Positions 26,160 to 35,832 are shown, counted from the first letter of the stretch. The stretch: 64,000 bases of DNA from Streptomyces rishiriensis (GCF_003112535.1 NZ_BEWA01000002.1:248001-312000); one strand, 5' to 3'. A program made the numbers and translations. Notes: generated by a model not told the origin, from the sequence alone.

Positions 26160-26232
26160 ACAGTGACCGGATGTGGACGTGCGTCCGGCCGCACTGAGAA
26201 GCTGTGCAGTTCAGAAAGGCAGGTGTCGATCC

Positions 26233-27444
26233 ATGGCAGGAACCGCCGGCACGCCGGGCACCCCGCGCGTCCTGCGCGCCATGAACGACCGGGCGGCCCT
26301 CGACCTGCTGCTGGCGCACGGCCCTCTGTCCCGCACCCGCATCGGCAAGCTCACCGGCCTGTCCAAGCCCACCGCCTCGCAGCTCCTGGCCCGCCTGGAG
26401 GCGGCCGGGCTGGTGCTGGCGACCGGCACCACCGAGGGGCGGCCCGGCCCCAACGCCCAGCTGTACGAGGTCAATCCGGCCGCCGCGTACGCAGCGGGAC
26501 TCGACGTCACCCCCGAGCGCGTCCTCGCCGCCGTCGCCGACGTCACCGGCCGGACCGTGGGCGCGTACGAGGTGCCCACGCCCGGCAGGAAGACCGCCGG
26601 GGCCGTCGTACGGCAGGTCACCGACGCCCTCGACGGCGCGGTGAAGGCGGCCGGCCTCACCCGGGCCGACGTGCGCCGGCTCGTCGTCGCCACCCCCGGC
26701 GCCTTCGACCCCACCACCGGCCGGCTGCGCTACGCCTCCCACCTGCCCGGCTGGCACTCCCCCGCGCTGCTCGACGACCTCGCCGCAGCACTGCCGATGC
26801 CGGTCGAGTACGAGAACGACGTCAATCTCGCCGCCGTCGCCGAACAACGGCTCGGCGCGGCCCGCGGCCACGAGGACTTCGTCCTGCTGTGGAACGAGGG
26901 CGGCCTCGGCGCCGCGCTCGTCCTCGGCGGCCGGCTGCACCGCGGCTGGACCGGGGGCGCGGGAGAGGTGGGTTTCCTTCCGGTTCCGGGCGCGCCCCTG
27001 GTCCGACAGGTGACCAAAGCCAACAGCGGCGGCTACCAGGAGCTGGCCGGCTCGCAGGCCCTCCCCCGGCTGGCCCGGGAGATCGGCATGAGCGCGGTCC
27101 CCTCCGGGCCGTACGCCGAGGCGGCCGCGACGCTCGTGGCACGGGCGGCCGCCGAGGACACCGTCCTGAACCGGCTGCTGCTCCAGACGTACGCGACCCG
27201 GCTCGCGACCGGTCTCGCCTCGCTCGTCTCCGTGCTCGACCCCGAACTCGTCGTCCTCAGCGGCGCCTCCCTGACGGCCGGCGGCGAAGTGCTGCGCGCT
27301 CTCGTCCAGGCCGAGCTGGAGGAGCTGGCCGCCTCGCGGCCCAAGCTGGTGATGGGCGACGTCACCGAACGGCCCGTGCTGCGCGGCGCGCTGGAGAGCG
27401 CGCTGGCCGCCGCCCGCGACGAGGTCTTCGACACTTCGCGCTAG
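26233..27444 (+). CDS. csnR: ROK-family repressor of chitosan-oligosaccharide genes
   Basis: A 403-aa regulator. N-terminal winged helix-turn-helix (ALDLLLAHGPLSRTRIGKLT, LSKPTASQLLARLEAAGL) and a C-terminal ROK domain beginning YAAGLDVTPERVLAAVADVT. The ROK domain retains VATPGAFD, ENDVNLAAVAEQ and GEVGFLPV but lacks the usual CxCGxxGC zinc motif of sugar kinases. By synteny with Streptomyces csnR-csnEFGHK, it represses the following importer genes until chitosan oligosaccharides are present. Its own promoter carries the palindrome at 26145. It is followed by a 95-base pyrimidine-rich gap before csnE. Confidence 0.88.
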   Translation: MAGTAGTPGTPRVLRAMNDRAALDLLLAHGPLSRTRIGKLTGLSKPTASQLLARLEAAGLVLATGTTEGRPGPNAQLYEVNPAAAYAAGLDVTPERVLAAVADVTGRTVGAYEVPTPGRKTAGAVVRQVTDALDGAVKAAGLTRADVRRLVVATPGAFDPTTGRLRYASHLPGWHSPALLDDLAAALPMPVEYENDVNLAAVAEQRLGAARGHEDFVLLWNEGGLGAALVLGGRLHRGWTGGAGEVGFLPVPGAPLVRQVTKANSGGYQELAGSQALPRLAREIGMSAVPSGPYAEAAATLVARAAAEDTVLNRLLLQTYATRLATGLASLVSVLDPELVVLSGASLTAGGEVLRALVQAELEELAASRPKLVMGDVTERPVLRGALESALAAARDEVFDTSR

Positions 27445-27539
27445 TCCCACCCGCGCCCTCCCGGCTCCCCTCGCCTCACCCTCTTCTCCTCTCCTCTCAC
27501 ACCTCACCTCACCCTCCCCTGTCCCTGGAAGGCTCCGCC

Positions 27540-28889
27540 ATGCCCACACGCATACCCGAAGTCGTCCGAAAGGCGGCTTTCGCCCTCACCGCCTCCACGG
27601 CCCTGCTGCTGAGCACCACCGCCTGTACCGGTCAGTCGGCCTCGGAGGCGAGCGACGACGCGTCCAAGGAGCAGACCATCACCTTCTGGCACGCCTGGAG
27701 CGCGCCGAACGAGGTGAAGGCCGTGCAGTCCCTGGTCGCGGGCTTCGAGAAGGCGCATCCCAACATCCACGTGAACGTCGTCGGCAACATGACCGACGAC
27801 AAGATCAACCAGGCGCTGCGCGCGGGCGGCAGCAAGGCGCCCGACGTGATCTCGTCCTTCACCACCAACAACGTCGGCAAGTTCTGCTCCTCCGGCGCCC
27901 TCGTCGACCTCAACCCCTTCTTCAAGAAGGCGCACATCGATCCCGGCGCCACCTTCCCGAAGGCGATGAACCAGTACACCCAGTACGACCTCAACCGGTG
28001 CGCGGCGCCCCTGCTGGGCGACGCCTACGGGCTCTACTACAACAAGACGGCGTTCGCGAAGGCGGGCATCCAGACCCCGCCGAAGACCTGGTCCGAGTTC
28101 GAGACCGACGCCAAGAAGCTGACGATCGCCCAGGGCGACACGTACAAGCAGCTCGGGTTCATGCCGGACTACCACGGCTGGGAGACGACGACCGAGCACT
28201 ACATGGGCCAGTTCTCGCCCACCTACTTCGACAGGTCCGGCAAGTCCACGATCGCCACCGACCCGGCCGTGGCCGGCGCCTTCACCCTGCAGAAGAAGCT
28301 CGTCGACGACCTCGGCGGCTTCCGGAAACTGGAGAAGTTCCGGTCCGGCCTCGGTGACGAGTGGGGCCCCAAGCACCCCTTCCAGACCGGCCAGGTGGCC
28401 ATGCAGCTGGACGGCGAGTGGCGTCTGGGCATGGCGATGGACGCCAAACCGGGCTTCGAGATCGGCGTCGCCCCGCTGCCCGTCCCCGACGACCAGGCCG
28501 CCCAGTACGGCAAGGGCTACATCACCGGCACCATCGCCGGCATCGCCGCCACCAGCAAGAAGCAGAACGCCGCCTGGGAACTGCTGAAGTACATGACCAC
28601 CGACACGGGCGCGGTCGTCGCGTTCTCCAACGCCATCCACAACGTGCCGTCCACGCTGGCCGCGCTGAAGTCCCCGGACCTGAAGTACGACCCGCGCTTC
28701 AAGACGTTCCTGGACATCGCCGCCAACCCGAACTCGACCACCTCCCCGGCCTCGGTCAACGGCGGCGTGTACCTGACGACCATCCAGCAGCTCGGCTACG
28801 ACTACGAGAGCGGCAAGGTCACCGACCTGCAGACCGGCCTGCAGCAGGCCGCGAAGCAGATCGACACGGACATCGCGCAGGCGAAGTAG
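27540..28889 (+). CDS. csnE: ABC sugar-binding lipoprotein
   Basis: A 449-aa extracellular solute-binding protein of family 1. Type II signal peptide: KAAFALTASTALLLSTTAC, with C27-region cysteine as the lipidation site; the -3 residue is Thr rather than Leu, an unusual lipobox. The mature part begins with TITFWHAWSAPNE and continues with VVGNMTDDKINQALRAG and LLGDAYGLYYNKTAF, typical of sugar-binding proteins. It delivers oligosaccharides, presumably chitosan-derived glucosamine oligomers, to CsnF/CsnG. The usual MsiK-type ATPase is not encoded here, so energy probably comes from a shared ATPase elsewhere. Confidence 0.9.
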   Translation: MPTRIPEVVRKAAFALTASTALLLSTTACTGQSASEASDDASKEQTITFWHAWSAPNEVKAVQSLVAGFEKAHPNIHVNVVGNMTDDKINQALRAGGSKAPDVISSFTTNNVGKFCSSGALVDLNPFFKKAHIDPGATFPKAMNQYTQYDLNRCAAPLLGDAYGLYYNKTAFAKAGIQTPPKTWSEFETDAKKLTIAQGDTYKQLGFMPDYHGWETTTEHYMGQFSPTYFDRSGKSTIATDPAVAGAFTLQKKLVDDLGGFRKLEKFRSGLGDEWGPKHPFQTGQVAMQLDGEWRLGMAMDAKPGFEIGVAPLPVPDDQAAQYGKGYITGTIAGIAATSKKQNAAWELLKYMTTDTGAVVAFSNAIHNVPSTLAALKSPDLKYDPRFKTFLDIAANPNSTTSPASVNGGVYLTTIQQLGYDYESGKVTDLQTGLQQAAKQIDTDIAQAK

Positions 28890-28891
28890 CG

Positions 28892-29896
28892 ATGAGCGCC
28901 CTCACGTCGGCGTCCCGGCGCCCCTCGTCCGGCCGTTCATCCCGCCGTTCGCCCGGCCGCTCGCCCGGCCTCGCCGCGAAGCAGCGCAGGCAGGCCCTGC
29001 GGACGCTCGCCTTCCTCTCGCCCTGGTTGATCGGGTTCGCGGTCTTCTTCGCCTACCCGATGATCTCGACGGTCTACTTCTCGTTCATGCACTACGACGG
29101 CTTCAAGCCGCCGACCTGGAGCGGGACGAAGAACTGGACGTACGTCTTCGAGCACTACCCGTTCTTCTGGCCGGCCCTGCGCAACACCCTCTGGCTGGTC
29201 GTGATCATGGTGACGCTGCGGGTCCTGTTCGGGCTCGGGATCGGCATGCTGATCACGAAGATCAAGACGGGCACGGGGATCTTCCGGACCCTCTTCTACC
29301 TGCCGTACCTCGCCCCGCCGGTCGCTGCGACCATGGCGTTCGCGTTCCTGCTCAACCCCGGCACCGGCCCGGTCAACTCCCTCCTGGAGAAGATCGGCAT
29401 CCCCGCCCCGGGCTGGTTCAACGACCCCGACTGGTCCAAGCCCGCCCTCACGCTGATGTTCCTGTGGGGCGTCGGCGACCTGATGGTCATCTTCATGGCC
29501 GCCCTGCTCGACGTGCCCAGGGAGCAGTACGAGGCGGCCGAGCTCGACGGCGCGTCGGCGTGGCAGCGGTTCCGGTTCGTCACCCTGCCCAACATCTCGC
29601 CGATCATCATGTTCGCGGTCGTCACCGGGGTGATCGCGGCGATGCAGTGCTACACGCAGCCGCTCGTCGCCGGGAAGGTCGCCTCCGGCGTGATCCAGGG
29701 CGCGGGCACCATGTTCGAGCCCGGCTACCCCGAGCACTCCACGCTCACCCTCCCCCAGCTCGTCTACAACCTCGGCTTCCAGCGTTTCGACTACGGCTCG
29801 GCCTGTGTCGTCGCCCTGGTCCTGTTCGCTCTCTCGATGGCGTTCACCGCGCTGTTGATGCGGCGCCGGGGCGGTCTCATCCAGGCAGGTGACTGA
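28892..29896 (+). CDS. csnF: ABC sugar transporter permease (MalF type)
   Basis: A 334-aa inner-membrane permease with six helices from residue about 40. The N-terminal 35 residues are Arg/Ser-rich. The cytoplasmic EAA loop reads EQYEAAELDGASAWQRFRFV and TLPNISP, which docks the ATPase. The start is two bases after the csnE stop, so the genes are coupled. It pairs with CsnG. Confidence 0.92.
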   Translation: MSALTSASRRPSSGRSSRRSPGRSPGLAAKQRRQALRTLAFLSPWLIGFAVFFAYPMISTVYFSFMHYDGFKPPTWSGTKNWTYVFEHYPFFWPALRNTLWLVVIMVTLRVLFGLGIGMLITKIKTGTGIFRTLFYLPYLAPPVAATMAFAFLLNPGTGPVNSLLEKIGIPAPGWFNDPDWSKPALTLMFLWGVGDLMVIFMAALLDVPREQYEAAELDGASAWQRFRFVTLPNISPIIMFAVVTGVIAAMQCYTQPLVAGKVASGVIQGAGTMFEPGYPEHSTLTLPQLVYNLGFQRFDYGSACVVALVLFALSMAFTALLMRRRGGLIQAGD

Positions 29897-29901
29897 CCAT
29901 C

Positions 29902-30795
29902 ATGACCCAAGTACTGGAACGTCCGCCCGAGTTGACGGCCCCGTCGTCGCCCGCCGAGCGCACCGCCCGCCGCAGGGCACTGCTGGAGTGGATCGCCGTC
30001 CACTCCCTGGGCGTGGCGGCCGCCCTCTTCTTCACGCTCCCCTTCGTGTTCGTGTTCCTCACCTCCCTGATGAGCGACTCGCAGGCGCTCAGCCGGGACC
30101 TGATCCCGCACACCTGGGAGTGGGGCAACTACCGCAAGGTCTTCGACACCCCCGGCTTCCTCACCTGGTGGCGGAACACGCTGATCTACGCGGGCCTGGG
30201 CACCGTCCTCACCGTCGTCTCCTCGGTGCCCGTGGCGTACGCGCTGGCCAAGTTCCGCTTCCGGGGCCGCAATCTGACGCTGATGCTGGTGATCTCGATG
30301 ATGATGCTGCCGCCGCAGGTGGTCGTCATCCCGATGTACCTCTTCTGGGCCAAGCAGCTGGATCTGTCGGGCACCCTGTGGCCGATGATCATCCCGCTGG
30401 CGTTCGGCGACGCGTTCTCGATCTTCCTGCTGCGCCAGTTCCTGATGACGATCCCCAACGAGTACGTGGACGCGGCGAAGGTGGACGGCTGCGGTGATCT
30501 GCGCACCCTGCTGAAGGTCGTCCTGCCGATGGCGAAGCCCGGCATCGCCGCCGTCGCCCTCTTCCAGTTCTTCGCCGCCTGGAACGACTACTTCGGCCCG
30601 CAGATCTACGCCTCCGAGAACCCGAACGCGTGGACGCTCTCCTACGCCCTGGAGTCCTTCAAGGGCGCGCACCACACCGACTGGAACCTCACCATGGCGG
30701 CCACCGTGCTGGTCATGGCCCCCGTGATCCTCGTGTTCTTCTTCGCCCAGAAGGCGTTCGTCGAAGGTGTCACCCTTACCGGAGTAAAGGGTTAA
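29902..30795 (+). CDS. csnG: ABC sugar transporter permease (MalG type)
   Basis: A 297-aa permease with six helices. EAA loop: NEYVDAAKVDGCGDLRTLLK followed by VVLPMAKPG. The C-terminus GVTLTGVKG is characteristic of MalG-type permeases. It starts six bases after csnF, with GGTGACTGACC upstream, and ends six bases before csnH. Confidence 0.93.
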   Translation: MTQVLERPPELTAPSSPAERTARRRALLEWIAVHSLGVAAALFFTLPFVFVFLTSLMSDSQALSRDLIPHTWEWGNYRKVFDTPGFLTWWRNTLIYAGLGTVLTVVSSVPVAYALAKFRFRGRNLTLMLVISMMMLPPQVVVIPMYLFWAKQLDLSGTLWPMIIPLAFGDAFSIFLLRQFLMTIPNEYVDAAKVDGCGDLRTLLKVVLPMAKPGIAAVALFQFFAAWNDYFGPQIYASENPNAWTLSYALESFKGAHHTDWNLTMAATVLVMAPVILVFFFAQKAFVEGVTLTGVKG

Positions 30796-30801
30796 CAAGC
30801 C

Positions 30802-32067
30802 ATGAAACTCACCGTGGTCGGCGGCGGCTCGACCTACACACCCGAACTCGTCGACGGCTTCGCGCGCCTGCGCGACACCCTTCCCGTGGAGGAACTGGTC
30901 CTCGTCGACCCGGCGGCCGACCGCCTGGAACTCGTCGGCGGTCTCGCCCGGCGGATCTTCGCCCGGCAGGACCACCCGGGCCGGATCGTCACGACGTCCG
31001 ACCTGGACGCGGCCGTGGAGGGCGCCGACGCCGTGCTGCTGCAGCTGCGGGTCGGCGGCCAGGCGGCACGCCTGCAGGACGAGACCTGGCCCCTGGACTG
31101 CGGCTGCGTCGGACAGGAGACGACCGGCGCGGGCGGCCTGGCGAAGGCGCTGCGCACCGTCCCGGTGGTCCTGGACATCGCCGAACGCGTCCGTCGGGCC
31201 AACCCGCGCGCGTGGATCATCGACTTCACCAACCCGGTCGGCATCGTCACCCGCGCGCTGCTCCAGGCGGGTCACCGGGCGGTCGGTCTGTGCAACGTCG
31301 CGATCGGCCTGCAGCGCAAGTTCGCGGCCCTGCTCGACGTGGCGCCGGCCGAGCTGCACCTCGACCACGTCGGCCTCAACCACCTCACCTGGGAGTCCGG
31401 GGTGCGGCTGCACGGCCCCGAGGGCGAGGACGTCCTGCCGCGGCTGCTCGCCGGCCACGCCGAGGCGATCGCCGCCGACCTGCGGCTGCCCCGCCCGCTG
31501 CTGGACCGTCTGGGCGTGGTCCCGTCGTACTACCTGCGCTACTACTACGCGCACGACGAGGTCGTGCGGGAACTGCGCACCAAGCCGTCGCGGGCGGCGG
31601 AAGTGGCGGCGATGGAGAAGGAGCTGCTGTCGCTGTACTCCGACCCGGCCCTCGACGAGAAGCCGGCGCTGCTGGCCAAGCGCGGCGGGGCCTTCTACTC
31701 GGAGGCCGCGGTGGACCTGGCGGCGGCGCTGCTGACCGGCTCGGGCAGCCCCTACCAGGTGGTGAACACCCGTAACGCCGGCACGCTGCCCTTCCTCCCG
31801 GACGACGCGGTGATCGAGGTCCAGGCGGCGGTGGGCCCCAAGGGGCCGTCCCCGCTGCCGGTCCCCTCCCTCGACCCGCTCTGCACGGGGCTGATGGCGC
31901 ACGTGACCGCCTACGAGGACCTGGCGCTGGACGCGGCCCTGCGCGGCGGCCGTGACCGGGTGTTCAAGGCGCTCCTGTCCCACCCCCTGATCGGCCAGTA
32001 CGAGTACGCCGAAGAGCTGACCGACCGACTGGTCGCACACAACCGGGAGCACCTCGCGTGGGTCTGA
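30802..32067 (+). CDS. csnH: GH4-family glycosidase
   Basis: A 421-aa cytosolic enzyme of glycoside hydrolase family 4, which uses NAD and a divalent metal in an oxidation-elimination mechanism. Rossmann start KLTVVGGGSTYTPELVDGF; conserved DFTNPVGIVT; metal-site motif GLCNVAIG; HLDHVGLNHLTWE. It is likely to split imported oligosaccharides or their phosphates; the 6-phospho-beta-glucosidase label is the common database name, but the csn context points to glucosamine-containing substrates. Ends 10 bases inside csnK. Confidence 0.9.
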   Translation: MKLTVVGGGSTYTPELVDGFARLRDTLPVEELVLVDPAADRLELVGGLARRIFARQDHPGRIVTTSDLDAAVEGADAVLLQLRVGGQAARLQDETWPLDCGCVGQETTGAGGLAKALRTVPVVLDIAERVRRANPRAWIIDFTNPVGIVTRALLQAGHRAVGLCNVAIGLQRKFAALLDVAPAELHLDHVGLNHLTWESGVRLHGPEGEDVLPRLLAGHAEAIAADLRLPRPLLDRLGVVPSYYLRYYYAHDEVVRELRTKPSRAAEVAAMEKELLSLYSDPALDEKPALLAKRGGAFYSEAAVDLAAALLTGSGSPYQVVNTRNAGTLPFLPDDAVIEVQAAVGPKGPSPLPVPSLDPLCTGLMAHVTAYEDLALDAALRGGRDRVFKALLSHPLIGQYEYAEELTDRLVAHNREHLAWV

Positions 32068-33029
32068 CGGCAGGCGTCCTCGCCATCGACGCGGGCAACA
32101 GCAAGACGGACGTCGCGGTCGTGGCGGCCGACGGGGAGGTGCTCGCCACGGCCCGCGGCGGCGGCTTCCGGCCGCCCGCGGTGGGCGTGGCGGCCGCCGT
32201 GGACGCCCTGGCGGACACCGTCACGCGCGCGTACGGGGCGGCCGGCGTCACGGCCGCGACCCATGTCTCGGCCTGTCTGGCCAACGCGGACCTGCCGGTG
32301 GAGGAGGAGCAGTTGGCGGCGGCCCTGCACGCACGCGCGTGGGGCGGGTCCGTGGACGTCCGCAACGACACCTTCGCGATCCTGCGGGCGGGCGTGGCCG
32401 ACCCCCGGGGCGTCGCCGTGGTCTGCGGCGCCGGCATCAACTGCGTGGGCATGCGCCCCGACGGCCGTACCGCCCGCTTCCCGGCCCTCGGCCGCCTCTC
32501 CGGCGACTGGGGCGGCGGCTGGGGGCTGGCCGAGGAGGCCCTGTGGCACGCTGCGCGGGCGGCCGACGGCAGAGGCGGGCCGACGGCCCTCACCCGCACC
32601 CTCCCGGCCCACTTCGGCCTGCCGACCATGTACGCGCTGATCGAGGCCCTGCACCTGGAGCGCGTCCCGCCGCACCGCCGCCATGAACTGACCCCGGTCC
32701 TCTTCGCGACGGCGGCGGAGGGCGACGCGGTCGCGCGCGCGGTCGTCGACCGTCTGGCGGAGGAGGTGGTGACGATGGCGACGGTGGCGCTGACCCGCCT
32801 GGAACTGCTCGCGGAGGAGACACCGGTGCTGCTGGGCGGCGGAGTCCTGACGGCGGGCCACGGACAGTTGGACGACCGGGTGCGCGAACTGCTGGCGGCC
32901 CGGGCTCCCAAGGCGGTGGCCCGGGTGGTGCGCGCGCGGCCGGTGCTGGGGGCGGCGCTGCTGGGCCTGGACCGCGTGGGCGCGGCGGCGGACGCGCAGC
33001 GCACGACCCGGGAGTTCTTCGAGGCCTGA
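32058..33029 (+). CDS. csnK: BadF/BadG-type sugar kinase (N-acetylglucosamine kinase-like)
   Basis: A 323-aa ASKHA-fold kinase. Phosphate-1 motif LAIDAGNSKTDVAVVAADG, then VRNDTFAILRAG, VCGAGINCVG and the adenosine motif VLLGGGVLTAGH. It should phosphorylate the amino sugar released from imported oligosaccharides. The GTG start overlaps csnH by ten bases, which suggests translational coupling. Last gene of the csn operon; the following 300 bases carry no recognisable gene. Confidence 0.88.
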   Translation: MGLTAGVLAIDAGNSKTDVAVVAADGEVLATARGGGFRPPAVGVAAAVDALADTVTRAYGAAGVTAATHVSACLANADLPVEEEQLAAALHARAWGGSVDVRNDTFAILRAGVADPRGVAVVCGAGINCVGMRPDGRTARFPALGRLSGDWGGGWGLAEEALWHAARAADGRGGPTALTRTLPAHFGLPTMYALIEALHLERVPPHRRHELTPVLFATAAEGDAVARAVVDRLAEEVVTMATVALTRLELLAEETPVLLGGGVLTAGHGQLDDRVRELLAARAPKAVARVVRARPVLGAALLGLDRVGAAADAQRTTREFFEA

Positions 33030-33329
33030 GCCCGGCATGCGCACGAAGCGCAGTCCCTCAGTACCTCAGGAGACCGGGGCGGCGGAGCCGCGTCGGCACG
33101 GCGGCTCCGTCGTCGGCGCGCGGCCCGACGTTCGCCCGGCGCGCGGCCGGCCCGCGCCCGCCCGGCGCTCACAACGCGAGCCCCCCGAAAGGAACCGAAC
33201 ACCCTCTGAAGACGTATTCATGAACAGGGGTGACTGCGATCTGATCAAGATCCAGTGAAGGCCGGTGCGCACGACACCTCCCGCCAGCGATACTTGCCGG
33301 CGGGAGATGACCATGGGGGAGGTCAAACA
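33030..33329. other. Intergenic region between csnK and the GlnX-like gene
   Basis: No credible gene is seen in these 300 bases. It contains the GGGGGAGG ribosome site of the next gene (33315-33323) and a short, AT-richer stretch around 33205-33260 that may hold its promoter. A 12-codon ATG frame at 33219 is too short to support. Confidence 0.5.
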
Positions 33330-34703
33330 GTGGCAGACCTGGCAAGCCCGCCGACCAACACGACACCACCGCCGACACGCCGTACGGCGTTCGCCGAGGG
33401 CGTCGACACGGTCCGCGCCGCGGCGACGACCGAACCGGGGCGGCTCCGCATCATCGGCGCCCTCCTCGCGCTGCTCGTCCTCGCCTTCGGCGCGGTGACC
33501 GCCTGGCAGACGACCGACCGCGAGGCCGCAGCCGACGACGTGCTGCACAAGAGCCAGCCGCTCAGCTCGGCCGCCGCAGACATCTACCGCTCGCTGGCCG
33601 ACGCCAACACGGCCGCCTCCAACGGCTTCCTGGCGGGGGGCCAGGAGACGGCGGCGACCCGGCAGCGCTACGAGGAGGACATCGACAAGGCGGCCGCCGA
33701 ACTCGTCACCGCGGCGAGCAACGCCGATCCCGGCTCCCCCTCCACCGAGTTCATCACCCGGCTGAACAAGCTGCTGCCCGAGTACAAGGGCCTGGTGGAG
33801 CGCGCGCGGACGTACAACCGGCAGGGCTTCCCGGTCGGCGGCGCCTACCTGCGCTACGCCAACGAGAAGATGCAGGACGACATGCTCCCGGCGGCGGAGG
33901 ACCTCTACCAGCTGGAGAACCGCCGGCTGCAGGACGACTACGGCGACGCGACCCCCTACCCCTGGGCGGCGATCGCGCTGGGCGTCCTCGCGCTGGCCGG
34001 ACTCGCCTGGGCGCAGCACCGCAACTACCGCCGCACGAACCGTGTCCTGAACCACGGCCTGGTCGCGGCGTCGGCGGCCACCGCGGTCGTGCTGCTGTGG
34101 CTGGTCGTCGGCCACACGGTGGCCCGCTCGGGCCTGAACTCCTCCTACGACAACGGCGTCCGCTCGCTGAACGTGCTGCACGACGCCCGGATCGCCTCCC
34201 TCAAGGCGCGCGGCAACGAGAACCTGACGCTGGTGTCGCGCGGCGCCGAGACGGTGAAGGTCACGGCCGACGGCGACGAGATCACGCTCGACAAGTACGA
34301 CCACGAGTTCACCACCGACATGGGCGCCCTCGACAAGGGCCTCGCGCTCGCGGCGAAGCTCGCCGACGACCGGTCGGGCGAGAAGCCGGTGGCGACGGCC
34401 GAGAGCAACATGGCGGAGTGGAAGAAGCGCCACACCGCGGCCCGTGCCCAGGACGACAACGGCAACTACGAGCAGGCGCTGGCCCTGGTGATCGGCGGCA
34501 AGGACGCCACCGGCGCGTGCTTCGACGGCGTCGACAAGAACCTGGCGATCGCGCTGGCGCACGAGCAGGCCGAGTTCAGGCAGGCCGCCGGGAACGGTCT
34601 GGACGCGATGACCGGCCTGTCGCTCGGCGCCGCCGTGCTCGCCGTCCTGGGCGCCGCGGGCGCGGTCCTGGGCATCGGCCGCAGACTGTCGGAGTACCGG
34701 TGA
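33330..34703 (+). CDS. GlnX-like four-helix membrane sensor
   Basis: A 457-aa membrane protein with helices near residues 43-63 (IIGALLALLVLAFGAVTAW), 211-230 (YPWAAIALGVLALAGLAWA), 250-270 and 428-452. Two external domains lie between them, of about 145 and 150 residues, both helical and rich in charged residues, as in chemoreceptor-type four-helix bundles. It starts the locus that continues with a periplasmic binding protein and a PknG-type kinase. In mycobacteria, Rv0412c (GlnX), GlnH and PknG form an amino-acid sensing pathway, and this gene is in the GlnX position. The GTG start follows GGGGGAGG. Confidence 0.82.
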   Translation: MADLASPPTNTTPPPTRRTAFAEGVDTVRAAATTEPGRLRIIGALLALLVLAFGAVTAWQTTDREAAADDVLHKSQPLSSAAADIYRSLADANTAASNGFLAGGQETAATRQRYEEDIDKAAAELVTAASNADPGSPSTEFITRLNKLLPEYKGLVERARTYNRQGFPVGGAYLRYANEKMQDDMLPAAEDLYQLENRRLQDDYGDATPYPWAAIALGVLALAGLAWAQHRNYRRTNRVLNHGLVAASAATAVVLLWLVVGHTVARSGLNSSYDNGVRSLNVLHDARIASLKARGNENLTLVSRGAETVKVTADGDEITLDKYDHEFTTDMGALDKGLALAAKLADDRSGEKPVATAESNMAEWKKRHTAARAQDDNGNYEQALALVIGGKDATGACFDGVDKNLAIALAHEQAEFRQAAGNGLDAMTGLSLGAAVLAVLGAAGAVLGIGRRLSEYR

Positions 34704-35746
34704 TGGGGGGCGTGACGATGCGTGCGCGACGTGTGCGGGCCCGGCTGCGGGGCTGGGGCGGAGTAGGGGCGATGGCGGCCGTCTGCGCCCTCGCGCTGGC
34801 GCTCGTGCTGATGCTGCCGTGGGCCCGCTCCGGCGGCGCGGCGAGCCCCGGACAGGGCGGCGGCAAGGTCGCCGAGGCGAGCCAGGCGGCCGACGCCGAC
34901 TGCAAGGATCCCGAGAAGCAGACGCTGGCGCCGTCGAGCGCGGACGGCCCGACGATCGCCGCGATCAAGGCCCGTCAGGGCGAGAAGCGCAAGCTGATCG
35001 TCGGCGTCGACCAGAACAGCTACCGCTGGGGCTACCGCGATCCCAACAACACCGGGGCGGCGCTGGAGGGCTTCGACATCGACCTGGTCCACCGCATCGC
35101 CCAGGACATCCTCGGCGACCCGAACGCGGTCCAGTTCAAGGCCATCCCGACCAACCAGCGCATCCCGGCCATCCAGGAGGGCCGGGTCGACATGGTGGTG
35201 CGCACGATGACGATCTCCTGCACCCGGCTGAACGACGTGGCGTTCTCCGCGCCCTACTTCAAGACCGGTCAGCAGGTCCTCGCCCCCAAGTCCTCCAAGA
35301 TCACCGGCTATGACGCCACCCTGGCGAAGTCCAGGGTCTGCACGGCGGCCGGTTCCACGGCCAGCACCAAGCTGGCCGACGACGAGAAGGCCGGCAGGCT
35401 CGGGGCCGGCGTCGACATCGCCACCACCGTCCCCAACCAGCTCGACTGCCTCGTCCGGTTGCAGCTCGGCGAGGTCGACGCGGTGGTCACCGACGGCGCG
35501 CTCGCGGCCAGCCAGGCCGCCCAGGACCCGACGGTGGAACTCAAGGGCTCCCCCTTCACGACCGAGTACTACGGCGTGGCGATGAAGAAGGACGCCGACG
35601 ATCTGGTACGCCGGGTCAACCAGATCCTGGTGCAGTACCGCGCGAGCGGCTGGCAGGCGTCGTACGACACATGGCTGTCGGCGACACTGGGCGCCGACGC
35701 GGCGACGTCCAGACCGCCCGCGCCGCAGTACCTGCGCACGAGCTAG
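34703..35746 (+). CDS. GlnH-like glutamate/aspartate-binding protein
   Basis: A 347-aa secreted or membrane-anchored amino-acid-binding protein (SBP family 3). One hydrophobic segment (AMAAVCALALALVLMLPW) near the N-terminus, no lipobox cysteine, so it is likely membrane-tethered. The binding domain starts KLIVGVDQNSYRWGYRDP and shows FDIDLVHRIAQDILGD, RIPAIQEGRVDMVVRTMTIS, and a late lobe with AVVTDGALAASQ. No permease gene follows, so a sensor role rather than transport is likely, as for mycobacterial GlnH. The ATG overlaps the preceding stop (TGATG); ATG 34718 is an alternative. Confidence 0.85.
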   Translation: MGGVTMRARRVRARLRGWGGVGAMAAVCALALALVLMLPWARSGGAASPGQGGGKVAEASQAADADCKDPEKQTLAPSSADGPTIAAIKARQGEKRKLIVGVDQNSYRWGYRDPNNTGAALEGFDIDLVHRIAQDILGDPNAVQFKAIPTNQRIPAIQEGRVDMVVRTMTISCTRLNDVAFSAPYFKTGQQVLAPKSSKITGYDATLAKSRVCTAAGSTASTKLADDEKAGRLGAGVDIATTVPNQLDCLVRLQLGEVDAVVTDGALAASQAAQDPTVELKGSPFTTEYYGVAMKKDADDLVRRVNQILVQYRASGWQASYDTWLSATLGADAATSRPPAPQYLRTS

Positions 35747-35832
35747 CAGGCCGCCGGGGGAGGCAGGACGGCGGACACCACCGAGCGGACAACCACCGAG
35801 CGGACAACCGACACAGCAGCGAGAGGTGATCG

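Noticed and set aside
29791..32052. 753-codon minus-strand frame opposite csnG and csnH
   Set aside because: Antisense shadow of two genes with clear family motifs.
33037..33258. Small frame between csnK and the GlnX-like gene
   Set aside because: Composition is typical of chance frames, no ribosome site and no recognisable sequence.
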